Shown piece after piece: positions 24,164 through 33,836 of a DNA stretch of 64,000 nt (the stretch's first letter is position 1; each line of letters opens with the position of its first letter). The notes under the pieces are model-generated. The model did not search any database and was not told the origin of the DNA. It worked only from the letters and a program-made list of their open reading frames with translations. Position numbers and translations under genes: made by a program. Source of the DNA: Steinernema hermaphroditum (lineage: Eukaryota; Nematoda; Chromadorea; Rhabditida; Steinernematidae); NCBI GenBank assembly GCA_030435675.1, contig CM059624.1:4860769-4924768 (forward strand), given 5' to 3'.

Positions 24164-25346
24164 ATGGACTACCCCACGAAGAAGAGAGTCCGCTGGGACC
24201 TACGTGAGATTCCCTCCCGATTCCCAGGAAACATCTCTCTTCTAGATTCCATCGGCCACCTCCTCGGAGTTTCGCTCGTCGCCTTGAGCGTCACCGGACT
24301 CGTCTTTACCGTAATCGCCGTTCCTCTGACCCTCCGCTGGGTCGCCGACATCCGAAGAAACATCGAGATCGACGCTAAGGAATTTGAGGTGAAATGTTTC
24401 CTAGTCGTGCACGACGTTCCCTTCAGAAAGAGGCCGATCTCCTCTGGGAAGACATCCAATTCATCCAGAAGCAGTTGAGGACCAAGCGGTCGAACATAGT
24501 GCCGCCTAAAAGTAGGGGTACTGTAGGGAGCAGCGACTGCACCTCTCGTTTCAGGGTATACGGTAGGTCCCCTGCCCTCCGGATTCCATCAGTGGAAGAA
24601 GCAGAACGAGGAGCAGATCGAGGTGGTCGGCAGCATCGTCGAGGAGCCTCCGGAGGGCAACGAGAGCCCACCGTACGAGAATACTGTATCCGAAGAGCCT
24701 CCGTTTCCGGTGAACCCGTGCTGTCCTCCGGGTCCCCCGGGGGATCCCGGCTTCGACGGCATCGACGGCGAAGAAGGTCTCCCCGGCGACGATTTCGACG
24801 CCGACGAGTGCCAGATCTGCCCGCAGGGACCACCCGGGAAGCCGGGCCTCCAGGGTCTCCGGGGCGCTGTGGGACCCAAGGGGTTCTCGGGCGTGCCGGG
24901 ACTCGCCGGTCGGCCAGGCCTGAACGTGGGTCTTCTGGGGGAGAGAGGCGGCCCGGGACCTCCGGGGATCAACGGAAAACCGGGACTTCCAGGCGCCCCC
25001 GGCTACGACGCCGTCAGCGGGAGGGGAAAGCCCGGACCGAGGGGGCCGCCTGGCGCTGTGGGACCACCCGGCGAGAACGGAAGACCCGGGTACGTGGAGA
25101 ACACCCTTGGCCTGCCCGGGCCGCCTGGATTCCCCGGAGTAGACGGCGTCGATGGAGTGCCTGGGGATCCGGGGGTTCTTGGAGAGGTCGGGGAGCCCGG
25201 GAGGGACGGCGACTACTGTGTGTGTCCTCTGAGGGCGCTGCACTACGCAGACGGCACCGCTGTCCGCGAGGTGAGTCGTCGATCTTCTTCTGAGGTGTGA
25301 GTGGTTGCAGTTCCAAGCCGAGGTGGTGCAGAACAAAGAGAAGTGA
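24164..25346 (+). CDS. nematode cuticle collagen
   Basis: Exons 24164-24388, 24427-24511, 24555-25270 and 25311-25346 give 353 residues; introns are 38, 43 and 40 bases. Residues about 27-60 are a hydrophobic segment of the nematode cuticle collagen N-terminal domain, acting as signal anchor before secretion by hypodermal cells. An R-T-K-R site (residues 93-96) matches the subtilisin-like processing position in this family. After [16 protein letters not shown] comes an acidic region, then Gly-X-Y runs interrupted at cysteine-bearing gaps (NPCC, DECQIC, DYCVC), as expected for disulfide cross-linked trimers. The tail is short ([15 protein letters not shown]). Antisense and alternate frames over 300 codons here are a by-product of the GC-rich Gly-Pro codons. 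Which collagen subgroup it belongs to is not resolved. Confidence 0.93.
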
Positions 25347-25575
25347 CTACTAAAGAAGTGTATTGAAAAATCTTGTATTCTTTGATTTTCGATAAAAGCG
25401 ATGATTTCTGGCAACGTTGACAGTGCTTTCCGAGGATGTTTCCCATCCGCTGTCTGTCCACAGAGTCTGCGTCTACGAATGGAGTCTACGTCTGCAAAGC
25501 AGACAGTCCGCGAGGGGAGCGCTCTGATTTTCACTCCGAGTGCTCTGTGGATCAGTCGAACCTTGAACGGCGGCG

Positions 25576-26117
25576 ATGAAGGCACAAACCAAGTCCGCGC
25601 TCGGCGGCGGCGACCAGAAGACAGTCGCGTGCTCCGTGAACGTTCGCCATTCGCTCTGCAGTACCGGAGACTCTCTTCCGAAGAAAGAGCCGAAGTACGT
25701 TTTGAAGGCCGTTAATGCTGCGATCACTTGGGAGTACTCTGTGGACAAATCGGTTCGTTTTCTCTGTTCTTTTTGCTGTACACAAACTGTTATATTTAGC
25801 TAGGGCTGACGCTTAACCCGGATATGACGATCGCGCGCTTCGACGAGACGCGATTCCGCGTGTTGGGCCTCCGAGTAGGCGACCAGATCATCGGCATCAG
25901 TGGGATCATCGTGAAGAACAACAGCGAACTTGAGGCCGTGCTGAGGACACGGAATTCCGGAAGATTGGTCCTTCAAGCGCGACGTTGGGTGAAGGCGAAT
26001 GAAGGGGTAGAGTCGGATCGAATGGACCTGGAGTCCGAAGTTCGTGGAGTGTATGGCATTGGTAATTGCATGGTGGTGCACTGTGTCACAAATGAAATGC
26101 AGGGACATCTTTGTTAG
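25576..26117 (+). CDS. small PDZ-domain protein
   Basis: Exons 25576-25752 and 25800-26117 (intron 47 bases, TCG|gttcgt to ATATTTAG) encode 164 residues. Residues about 45-130 resemble a PDZ fold: a first strand with ITWEYSVDKSLGLTL (carboxylate-loop position), then FRVLGLRVGDQIIGISGIIV, the usual L-x-x-GD-x-I-x-x-[IV]-[ND]-G turn, and the helix ELEAVLRT. No other domain. Such one-PDZ proteins are common in nematodes; the ligand is unknown. An AATAAA lies at 26,142. It converges with the GH1 gene, whose stop codon is only 32 bases away, so the 3' UTRs must overlap or be very short. The first exon could be longer upstream. Confidence 0.7.
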
Positions 26118-26149
26118 TCGTCCTTTAGTCATTAATGTACAAATAAAAT

Positions 26150-28584
26150 CTAGATTTCTTCGTTCATGCACTCTTCTTCGAGGATGGGAACCACGGAGTT
26201 CGTCTTGACGACCTTCTTGTACCATCTGGCGGAGGCTCGAGGCGTTCTCTTTCTCTCAGGGTCTTCGAAGTCGACGGCGTAGAGACCGAAGAGAAGCTCG
26301 TAGCCTCCAGCCCACTCATAGTTGTCCATGAGGGACCATACAGTGTATCCGATAACACTACAGCCATCCAAAGTGATCGCTGGAAATTTCGATCGTTTCC
26401 TTATTTAAACGAGCTTCATACCCTGGTGGACAGCGTCGATGTGTTCGGAGAGGACTTCCATGCGGATCTGATCGTAGTCGGACTCGGCTTCCCGTTGCGG
26501 AACCCCGTTTTCGGTTATCATCACAGTAGGGTTACCGTACTCATCCTTGATCCACTTGAGAAGACGACGAAGTCCCCAAGGAATGCTCCGGAAAGGAGAA
26601 TATTCGGGACCGAAGCTAAATGAGAGGTCGCTACCAAATTACTGCCGACTCACTGCTTCCATTTGGGATCCACAGATTCCACAGTGCCAGCGTCGTAGAG
26701 TCGCCTCCTCATGCCCTTCTCCTGATACTCCTCTTCTGTTCGCTCGCGTACCAAGTAGGTGATGTAGTAGTTGAGCCCCAAGAAGTCAGAAGACCCGCGG
26801 AGTTCCTCCAGTTCCGCTTCGGTGAACTCCGGCAGTCGCGACGTCTCCCGACCCTCCCGTTCGGAGTTCTCCCGCATCCGCTGCTTCATCGCCTCAGGAT
26901 AGTCGCCTTCCGGGTGGAAGATCGGGTTCAGGAACCATCCGAGTTGCATTTGGATCGAGCGAGCGGCGGCTGAACGATCGGATTCGGACTCGGGGTTCAG
27001 CGGCTCGTACCAAAGGCCGATGTTCACGAGTCCTACTTGGCCTGAAAGCATTCTCTTTCAACAGATGCGTTCTATCGTTTCCTTACCTCCTTGGGAAGCC
27101 CTAAACTCCTTGTCGTACACCCGATAGGCCTTCGCGTGAGCTCTAAGCATATTGTGGGCGGCCAAGTAGGGAATCCAGTCGTTGAACTCGGCGAATTTTC
27201 CCGGAGCGTGCACCCACAAGTCACCGTTGTATCCACATGAGACTTGGGTCCACGGCTCGTTGAGGGTCACCCATTTTTTGACCTGCAAAGGGGATAACAC
27301 CGATGTGGAAATATACATAATGAGAAGGGTTAATTACCTAGACGTAAAAATATTCGCTTAAAATCCAAAAAATTTGTCTGTGAGACATCTGTCGTTCAAT
27401 TTTTTTCAACCCAAATATACATTGGCTTCTACGATTACCGTATTCCCCTAGAGCGCCTAGGCCCTTGACCTTGAGCAGCTTGCACCTTTGCAAACACTCC
27501 ACTTTAGTGTGTGTGTGACTGTTGAAATAACAAGATCGTAAAAGTTCTTATCAAAATGTCAGTTTTATGACTGTGACCTTACTGCTACAAAAGCGTAGCC
27601 CCAAACAGGGAAGGCCTTGCCATAAACAACACATTCTTCAACGCACCTTATCGCCGAAAGTCCGGAAACTGAACCGCGCGTAGTCGGCAAACCACTCGGC
27701 CACCTCGGACGTCAGCCACCCACCGCGGTCGTTGAGCGCCAGCGGAAGGTCCCAGTGGTAGAGCGTGACGAGGGGCTCGATGCCGGCCTCGAGGAGACCA
27801 TCGATGAGCTTCTTGTAGTACTCGACGCCCTTGGGGTTCACCTTGCTGGGGGTACCGTTGGGAAGGAGCCGAGTCCAGGAGAAAGAGAAACGGTACTGTT
27901 GCACGCCCAACTGTTTGAGCATTTTGATGTCCTCTTCCACTTTGTGGTAGCTGTCGCAGGCGACGTCGGCATCGCTCCCGTCGGCGATGTTGCCCTCACG
28001 GTGGGTGAACGCGTCCCAGATGCTCAGACCTTTGCCTTAAAGACAGATTTTCAGCATCTTGATGGAGGTTTGGTTCAGTTTGCGGGTCAAACCATCGCTG
28101 CACTTCCCATATGGCGAAACCAGGTGCGCAATAAAATTATACTGATAAAGGTATATACAGGGAAGTGATTTATTTTTATTGCGGCCATCTGTCGCCGTAA
28201 AAGAAATCGTTTTGGGGCGCTCTAGAAATCGAACTACGTTTTCATTTAGTTCTCCATGTGATAGTACGCACTTTATTGAGTGGTTGTCCCAAAAGTTCAT
28301 TTAAGAAGAAGAGTACACAACTCACAGATCCTAGGCCACAAGCAAAACATGAAATTAAACGCGTTGGTGAAAAACGTCACCTTTAACAGGGTCGATTGCT
28401 ATCTCTCTAGGAATGAGAGATTCAAATCAATTGTAATGTATACAAAACAAGACAAACGTCGCTTTTCACATGTTTGTGCGCATCAAAACTCACCATCTTC
28501 CCTGGCACCTCCTTCGATCTGGAACGCAGAAGTGGCGACGGACCAGATGAATCCTTCGGGGAACAGTTTGTTTTCGGTTACCAT
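26150..28584 (-). CDS. glycoside hydrolase family 1, klotho/beta-glucosidase-like
   Basis: Six exons in phase: 28494-28584, 27647-28035, 27087-27282, 26654-27041, 26422-26615 and 26150-26379, 495 residues. It covers a whole GH1 barrel: FPEGFIWSVATSAFQIEG at the start, GKGLSIWDAFTH, the QYRFSFSW and LYHWDLPLAL strands, acid/base Glu169 in TLNEP, nucleophile Glu390 in ITENGV, and the end GYTVWSLMDNYEWAGGY. Both catalytic glutamates are present, so an active retaining glycosidase is expected, unlike mammalian klothos that lost one. There is no signal peptide, pointing to a cytosolic enzyme as in nematode klo genes. The acceptor TTTCAG 12 bases before the ATG is a likely 5' UTR or leader-splice site. 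Introns of 364 and 458 bases are long for this cluster. Substrate not predictable. Confidence 0.92.
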
Positions 28585-28837
28585 TTTCTCGCTTATCTGA
28601 AACCCAATTTAAAAAGTTGCTGAGGTACATGCACTTCGTCGGCACAAACAGTCAAGAAAGGGTGTGTACACAGTGAGCTGAAAAGGTGATAAGAGGGTCT
28701 TTAAGCGCGACACAGTCATTGTAGGATGGTCTTATCGCTGGGAGGGACGCATCTGTTTCATGGGAGTTGGTTCCCCATACTCTCGCTTCGAGATAGACCA
28801 AAAAGAAATACTAGAAGAAGTTTATTATAGAGCAAAC

Positions 28838-30427
28838 TTAATCCTTCTTCTTCTCCCCACCGCCAACAATGAAATTGTACTTCTGGGTAATCGGCTGCTG
28901 ACAGATCGGGCAAAGATCCTTCAACATCTTCTTCCCACCGCATCCGGAACAACAGGTGTGCCCGCAACCAAAGATGACGTTGTTTAATTCGTCCATACAG
29001 ATGGGACACGTTAGCTGCTCTTCCAACTCTTCCAATTCCGCTTCGAGCTCTTGCAATTCAGCTTCTGAAATACGTTATTGCTAACCGAATTCTGAAAAGT
29101 TCTGTACCTAATTTCTCCCTTTGAGCTATCTCTTCTTCAGTTGGCTCTTTGCCATCCAAAGGGGGACCATCATTGGCCGCATTTCCTTTTCCATCAGCTT
29201 CCTCAACGTCTTCGCTCTTCTTTCGTTCGGCGATCGCGGCTAGAGATGTTTCACGAAGATTATCACAATCCCAGCTTTCTCCTTCTGAAAACGCATGCGA
29301 TGTTTTTGTCAAAACGATCACACGATATCAACACACCATCACTCTTGAGTCTAAGAATCTTCAGCTGACAAGTGGTACACTGGTAAGGAATGAAGCAGCC
29401 TGCTTTAACGCAAACAGAGCAGATGCTACGGTGGCCACATGGGACGAAGCGTACATTGGCAGCACTATTGTCACAGTTAAAAGTACACATCGCAAGAAGT
29501 GAACAGTCGAAGATCACTGAATCCTTCAAGCTGGTCATTTGGATACAACCTCTGCAAGAGAACTAATGAAATTACTTGAGTCAATAAGCTAACGAACCTT
29601 CCACGGTTTTTTGCCATTTCACGGCATATGTTGTGGATGTCAGGATTGTCCCACATCGACAGCACCGTCTCGCCCTCCTTGTTTTGTACATTCAAATCGG
29701 CCCCCTTCAAGCACAAGAAGCACATCGTAGCCAGCTGCCAATGTGGTCGACAGGCCTGAGCCAACTTATCCAAACGCTGGAAAGCATTACAATTAACAGA
29801 TATATCTAAATAACATCAGTACGTTGTTCAGATTTGTCGCATTCAAAACCGTACGAACGACGGTTTCACTGATCGGTCCCCTCTTCATAACCTCTCGCAT
29901 GACGATGTGGCCAGCAGTATCGCCAGTGCTACGGCGTTTCGCATTCACGCTGATATTGTGAGATACTAAGAGCTGAAAAGAAGTGATTAGTTGACTACAT
30001 GGACAGAGAACACCAACCTGAATGCAAGTCATGCGTTCAGTATCCGACTTCACATCCGGTCCCCACTTTGACACAGCATAATGCAAAGCTGTGCTCCCAT
30101 CTTTCGTGCTTCGACTAATGTCACAGCGATCATTCTGTAGAAGAAAGCTATTTTAGCAAATTTTACTTTAAAATATACCTACCGACAAGATAAACTCGAG
30201 AATCTTCGCTTTGCCATGCTCAGCGGCGTGATGCAGTGACAAAGCTACGTTGACATTGCCGGACTGATTAAGCTGGGGACGCTGGCGGTTTGGACTATTT
30301 AACCTGAAATTTTACAATGAATAAATGAAGGAAGAAGGAAAGCTTACGTATCAGAGCCCATCCAATCCCGTCTTCCTCCTGTGATTCTCCGATTCCATCT
30401 GTTGAACGTTCGACCGCTTTCGACCAT
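28838..30427 (-). CDS. short Mind-bomb-like protein: ankyrin repeats plus two C-terminal RING fingers
   Basis: Eight exons in phase: 30348-30427, 30183-30303, 30018-30134, 29823-29972, 29598-29776, 29337-29551, 29108-29284, 28838-29064; 421 residues. Residues about 48-200 carry ankyrin-type units (VALSLHHAAEHGKAKILEF; GSTALHYAVSKWG; LKGADLNVQNKEGETVL). A first RING-like cluster at about 238-276 (CTFNC...PCGHRSICSVC...CTTC) and a second at about 366-405 (CPICMDEL...CGHTCCSGCG...CPICQQPI) with an acidic coiled coil between. This order is that of Mind bomb E3 ligases, but the MIB/ZZ/REP N-terminus, needed for Delta/Jagged binding, is absent. Upstream DNA to the divergent gene is only about 310 bases, so the lack is probably real. 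Ubiquitin ligase activity is inferred from the RINGs. Confidence 0.8.
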
Positions 30428-30736
30428 CACACGTGAAGTGACTGAAGACCCTCATTTCTGCAAGACTGTCTATATTTTGCATGGAGTTGTCTTCTGTCTC
30501 ACGTCTGGTTGCTCTTTTCGCAGGCCAGGCAGAGGGATAGGAAATGTGTCATAGACTCGGTCCTGTCCCGCACTGCCTGTTTTAGACAGTCTGCCAGCAT
30601 GTCGAGACAGTTTCATGTCTGGCCCAAATTGTCGAAAATTTTCGCATTTTTTCTAAGTCGTTATTTTCCTCGAAAATCCAAGAACTTTAACCGTCATTCT
30701 GATTCTTATCTTCTTTTCAGGTCTTCGGTAAACAAG

Positions 30737-31539
30737 ATGACATCATTGCGTGATAGGCTTCAAAAAGGTATAATCGTCTTTTATGCAGGAATTTGCTGTA
30801 AAATGCACTTTTATTTTAGTGGTCGACGAGAACGAACGAATCCTAGTCGACCTGGAGAAGCAACTTGCCCAGAATTACGTCGAACTTCGTAAGTGTAATC
30901 ACGTTTTCTGAATCTCTGACCTGTGTAATCTTTCAGAAAGCGACTTGAAGAAACAAACGGATTTGAAACTCAAAAAGATCGCGTTGGACGAAAACAAATT
31001 GAGAGCTGCCGTGTTCGTCGATGAGTGCAACATGCTCATCAAGCAGCAGAACCACGAGTACGCCGAGTTGGAACGCCGTATCGGTGAGGAGGAAAAGCTG
31101 TCAGCGCAGCTGATGATGGAGCAAGCGGAAATTGTGGCGAAACACGTCGCCAGCGCTATTAGCATGGCCGAAATGTGCCTAGATGAATTCAAAACGAATG
31201 TAAAAGAGGCCCTCAATCTTCATAGTGCTGACCATCAGTATTTCAGAGTTACAGCAACGTCAACAGCGAGAAGGAACGAGAGGCCACCAAGCAACGTACG
31301 AATCGAAGTCCAGCGATATTTCTGACATTTTATGTTTAGTGCTTATGATGAAGGCTATCAAGCAGCGATTCAATGAGCGTGGGCTGTACGTGGATGGAAA
31401 GAAGAAAGATGCGACGGCCGCTCCGCGAGTCAATGATGATAAGGCCAACAGGATCACGTTCCTGCTTAATGAGACGAACAATGAGATGAAGAAAGTGATG
31501 CTGCAGAAGAAAAGATTGCCGCACAAGTACTGGAGTTAA
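30737..31539 (+). CDS. coiled-coil protein, unidentified
   Basis: Exons 30737-30767, 30820-30888, 30937-31199, 31247-31295 and 31340-31539 give 203 residues; introns 44 to 52 bases. The N-terminal two thirds are a charged helix rich in Glu, Lys, Leu and Gln (RLQKVVDENERILVDLEKQL; ELERRIGEEEKLSAQLMMEQ) expected to form a coiled coil. The C-terminal part (KAIKQRFNERGLYVDG ... LLNETNNEMKKVML) is also helical. No catalytic motif. The start is the first ATG after a TTTCAG acceptor, perhaps a leader-splice site. It lies divergent to the Mind-bomb-like gene and 252 bases ahead of GPATCH11 on the same strand, so joint transcription is possible. A structural role (kinetochore, centrosome or similar) would be a guess. 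Confidence 0.7.
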
Positions 31540-31791
31540 ATCGGCGTCATTGTTTTACGTGTTATGTCTGTTTTATTAATATTTTTAATATGTGTTCCTA
31601 TTAAACCATAACCCTAGTTTCCGGTCGTCTTTTTATTGGCACCATTTGCATTAGTTTTGTTGGTATTTATTTCGAGGCAATCAAATATAGGAAATATCTG
31701 ATGTTCGGTTTTCGTTGACTACTTTGACTCGGAACGAAGTCCGCCTGTGATTTTTTAAATATCTAGTTGCATTTTATAGTCCGCTTTGAAG

Positions 31792-32841
31792 ATGGCGTCC
31801 GGAAGTGAATCGGAAGAGGACTACATGTCGGCAGAATTCCTTGCTTCCCTAGGCGATGTGAAGCCAGGTAAATTGCAGTCACTGTCAGAGAAATTACTCG
31901 TTTTGATTTCAGGCGTTTCAAAGAGCAGAGAGCATAGAAGGCAGCTAAAGCTCCACGAGAAGCGCGAGGGGATGCTGAGCACGAAGGTGCCGAAAAAGTC
32001 AGAATTGGAGAAAGCGAAGCGCGACGAAGTGCTAGCGAAACCGATCAGCTCGGAGTCGAAAGGATTTGCGCTTCTTGCGAAGATGGGCTATAAGCCTGGC
32101 ATGAAACTAGGAGTCCAGAAAGGTTCTGATTTGTGTTTTGGCGTTTATCTTACTGAGCGTTGATATAGATGGTATGAGCAATGGATTGGCAGAGCCGCTG
32201 CCACTGGACTTGAAGACAAATCGGACAGGATTGGGTCATGAAGCTGAAGAAGAAAAGCAAAGGAAAGATCGCGTCGAGGCGCACATGAAGCACATGAAAG
32301 AGAGGGCAGCCATGCACAATGTTTTAGTTGGAGATTTTCGCAAAAGAAAGCGAAATCAGGACGAATACAAGATAATCATTGGAGATATAATGAAGAGCCG
32401 AAAGGCTTGCCATGAGCTGGACACCAGGTAACCATCGGCTTTGCAGGGCCTATTGTTTATGCGCTTTTTTGCAGAAATGAGTTGGCACTGCCCACAGAAG
32501 ACTGGCACTGGCCAATCTACCGCGAACGGAAGGCTGCCGACGACCCACTTGCTTCAACGTCGCGAGTGCCTCGTCGTCGGGATCTGCCATTCAGTGATGA
32601 CGACGAGGATCACCAGCACGACGACGAAGACGCAACTTATGTTTACGCAAACGGCAAACCTGCACCGAAAGAAGAACGCCTGAGGGAACTTCCTCTGGAG
32701 CAGCTGGATGAGAAGCTCCGCAGCATCACGGAACATCTCCGGGCGATGCATCTCTACTGCGTTTGGTGCGGGCATCAATACGAGTCCGAAATAGAACTTG
32801 AGGATCAATGCCCCGGGGTTACTCGCTGTGACCACGAATAA
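31792..32841 (+). CDS. GPATCH11: G-patch domain protein, GPATCH11 (CCDC75) orthologue
   Basis: Exons 31792-31867, 31913-32122, 32169-32427 and 32475-32841 give 303 residues. The order is that of GPATCH11: an acidic start (SESEEDYMSAEFL), a Lys/Glu-rich helix, a G-patch at about 73-130 (GFALLAKMGYKPGMKLG ... EPLPLDLKTNRTGLGHE), a basic helix, and a C-terminal Cys/His module at about 277-303 (YCVWCG...CPG...CDHE), which corresponds to the DUF4187 end of the family. G-patch proteins activate DEAH helicases in splicing and ribosome work; the particular partner here is unknown. In the G-patch the usual glycine run is partly replaced (LGVQKDG instead of LG-GG-G). Start ATG follows an ATTTTATAG acceptor. 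Confidence 0.88.
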
Positions 32842-33039
32842 ATCTGAACTTGTTACTTGTTGACTGTCTCTGTCTGTTTCTGCAAACGCACTGTTATCTG
32901 TCTACAGCGTTCAGATCTGCAAGAATCCTTCCAGAACATTCGATTCTAGACATCTGTCTGAAATGGACTTTAAAAGGATGTGGAAGCGGTCAGTCGGACG
33001 AGTTTACTCCAGTGAGCAGTTGCAGTCCGCTCCAGTGTG

Positions 33040-33540
33040 ATGGCTCCGTACGCCCGACCCAACTTCGAGCCCAAGAACAGTGAGGAATTCATCCAATGGC
33101 GCCGCGATCACAACGAAGCCATGACAAACGACCGGAAGTAGGTGCAATCCATCCAGCTCCAATCAATGCGATGCTTTAGGGAACGCCGCCTGGAAATGCT
33201 CGTGTTTGAGAAACGCCTCATGGAGCATATCAAGACGAAGTACGCTGCGCAGTTCCCCGCCACGGAGACGCTCATCATGGGATATATAGAGAGTTTATGG
33301 GCAGAAATCAAGGAGTTCAACGAATCGGCACCGAAGACCAACAAGGCGCTGCAAGTCATCGAATCATCGCCGGCGAAGAAAAGTCCGCACCAAGTCCGCA
33401 AGGCCTCCAGTGGTGACCGCAAAAACTCCTGCAATTCACCGGAGAAGAACGCTAATTATATCGAGATTGACCCAAGTCGTCTCCGCTTCCCGCGTTTCTC
33501 TGCTTCGCCAAAGTCGAAATTGTTCTTTGACGAGGAATAG
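33040..33540 (+). CDS. small basic protein, unidentified
   Basis: Exons 33040-33137 and 33180-33540 (intron 42 bases, AA|gtaggt to CTTTAG) encode 152 residues. The N-terminal half is helical (FIQWRRDHNEAM; RRLEMLVFEKRLMEHIKTKY; LIMGYIESLWAEIKEF). The second half is Ser/Lys/Pro-rich with SP sites (IESSPAKKSPHQ; NSPEKNAN; FSASPKSK), suggesting a phosphorylated nuclear or cytoskeletal protein, which is only inference. It lies 198 bases behind GPATCH11 on the same strand. I recognise no family. Confidence 0.65.
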
Positions 33541-33731
33541 GGGTCGCAACTACCTTTTGTGCTATTTGTGTTTTATGTTATATAAAAAAAGCAATCGAAT
33601 TGTATAGCGCTGATCCACTTTCGCAACAACACATAACAAGCCTTGTGTTCAGATTCGAGGATGCTAGCAATACAGTGTCGAAATACCAGTGATCCTCGAT
33701 TGTAACAAATATTGCTGGTCTAACATCAAAT

Positions 33732-33836
33732 CTAATGTTCACTTTTTTGTGATTCTCGGCCTTTCAGATGCTTCTCCAAGTCCTTCGCATATTTGAAATT
33801 CCCACTCCAAAGCTTCGCACAGACGGGACAGAACAT
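33732..33836 (-). pseudogene. intronless copy of the RNF113 C-terminus
   Basis: Thirty-four codons plus TAG on the minus strand repeat the end of the RNF113 gene at 35,989: CPVCAKLWSGNFKYAKDLEK here against CPIESCAKAWTGSFKYAK then DLEKHLKEKE there. The intron that splits AAG|GAC in the parent (36,060-36,103) is exactly missing, which is the mark of a copy made through spliced RNA, or of intron loss in a paralogue. Upstream on the same strand the copy is abruptly replaced by the 68-bp minisatellite. The tail diverges (GRESQKSEH against the acidic DEDSDE of the parent). Confidence 0.7.

Noticed and set aside
24394..25585. Open frames of about 300 and 344 codons on other frames and the minus strand over the collagen gene
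   Set aside because: They are by-products of GC-rich Gly-Pro codons; only the proposed frame has the collagen domain order and matching splice sites.
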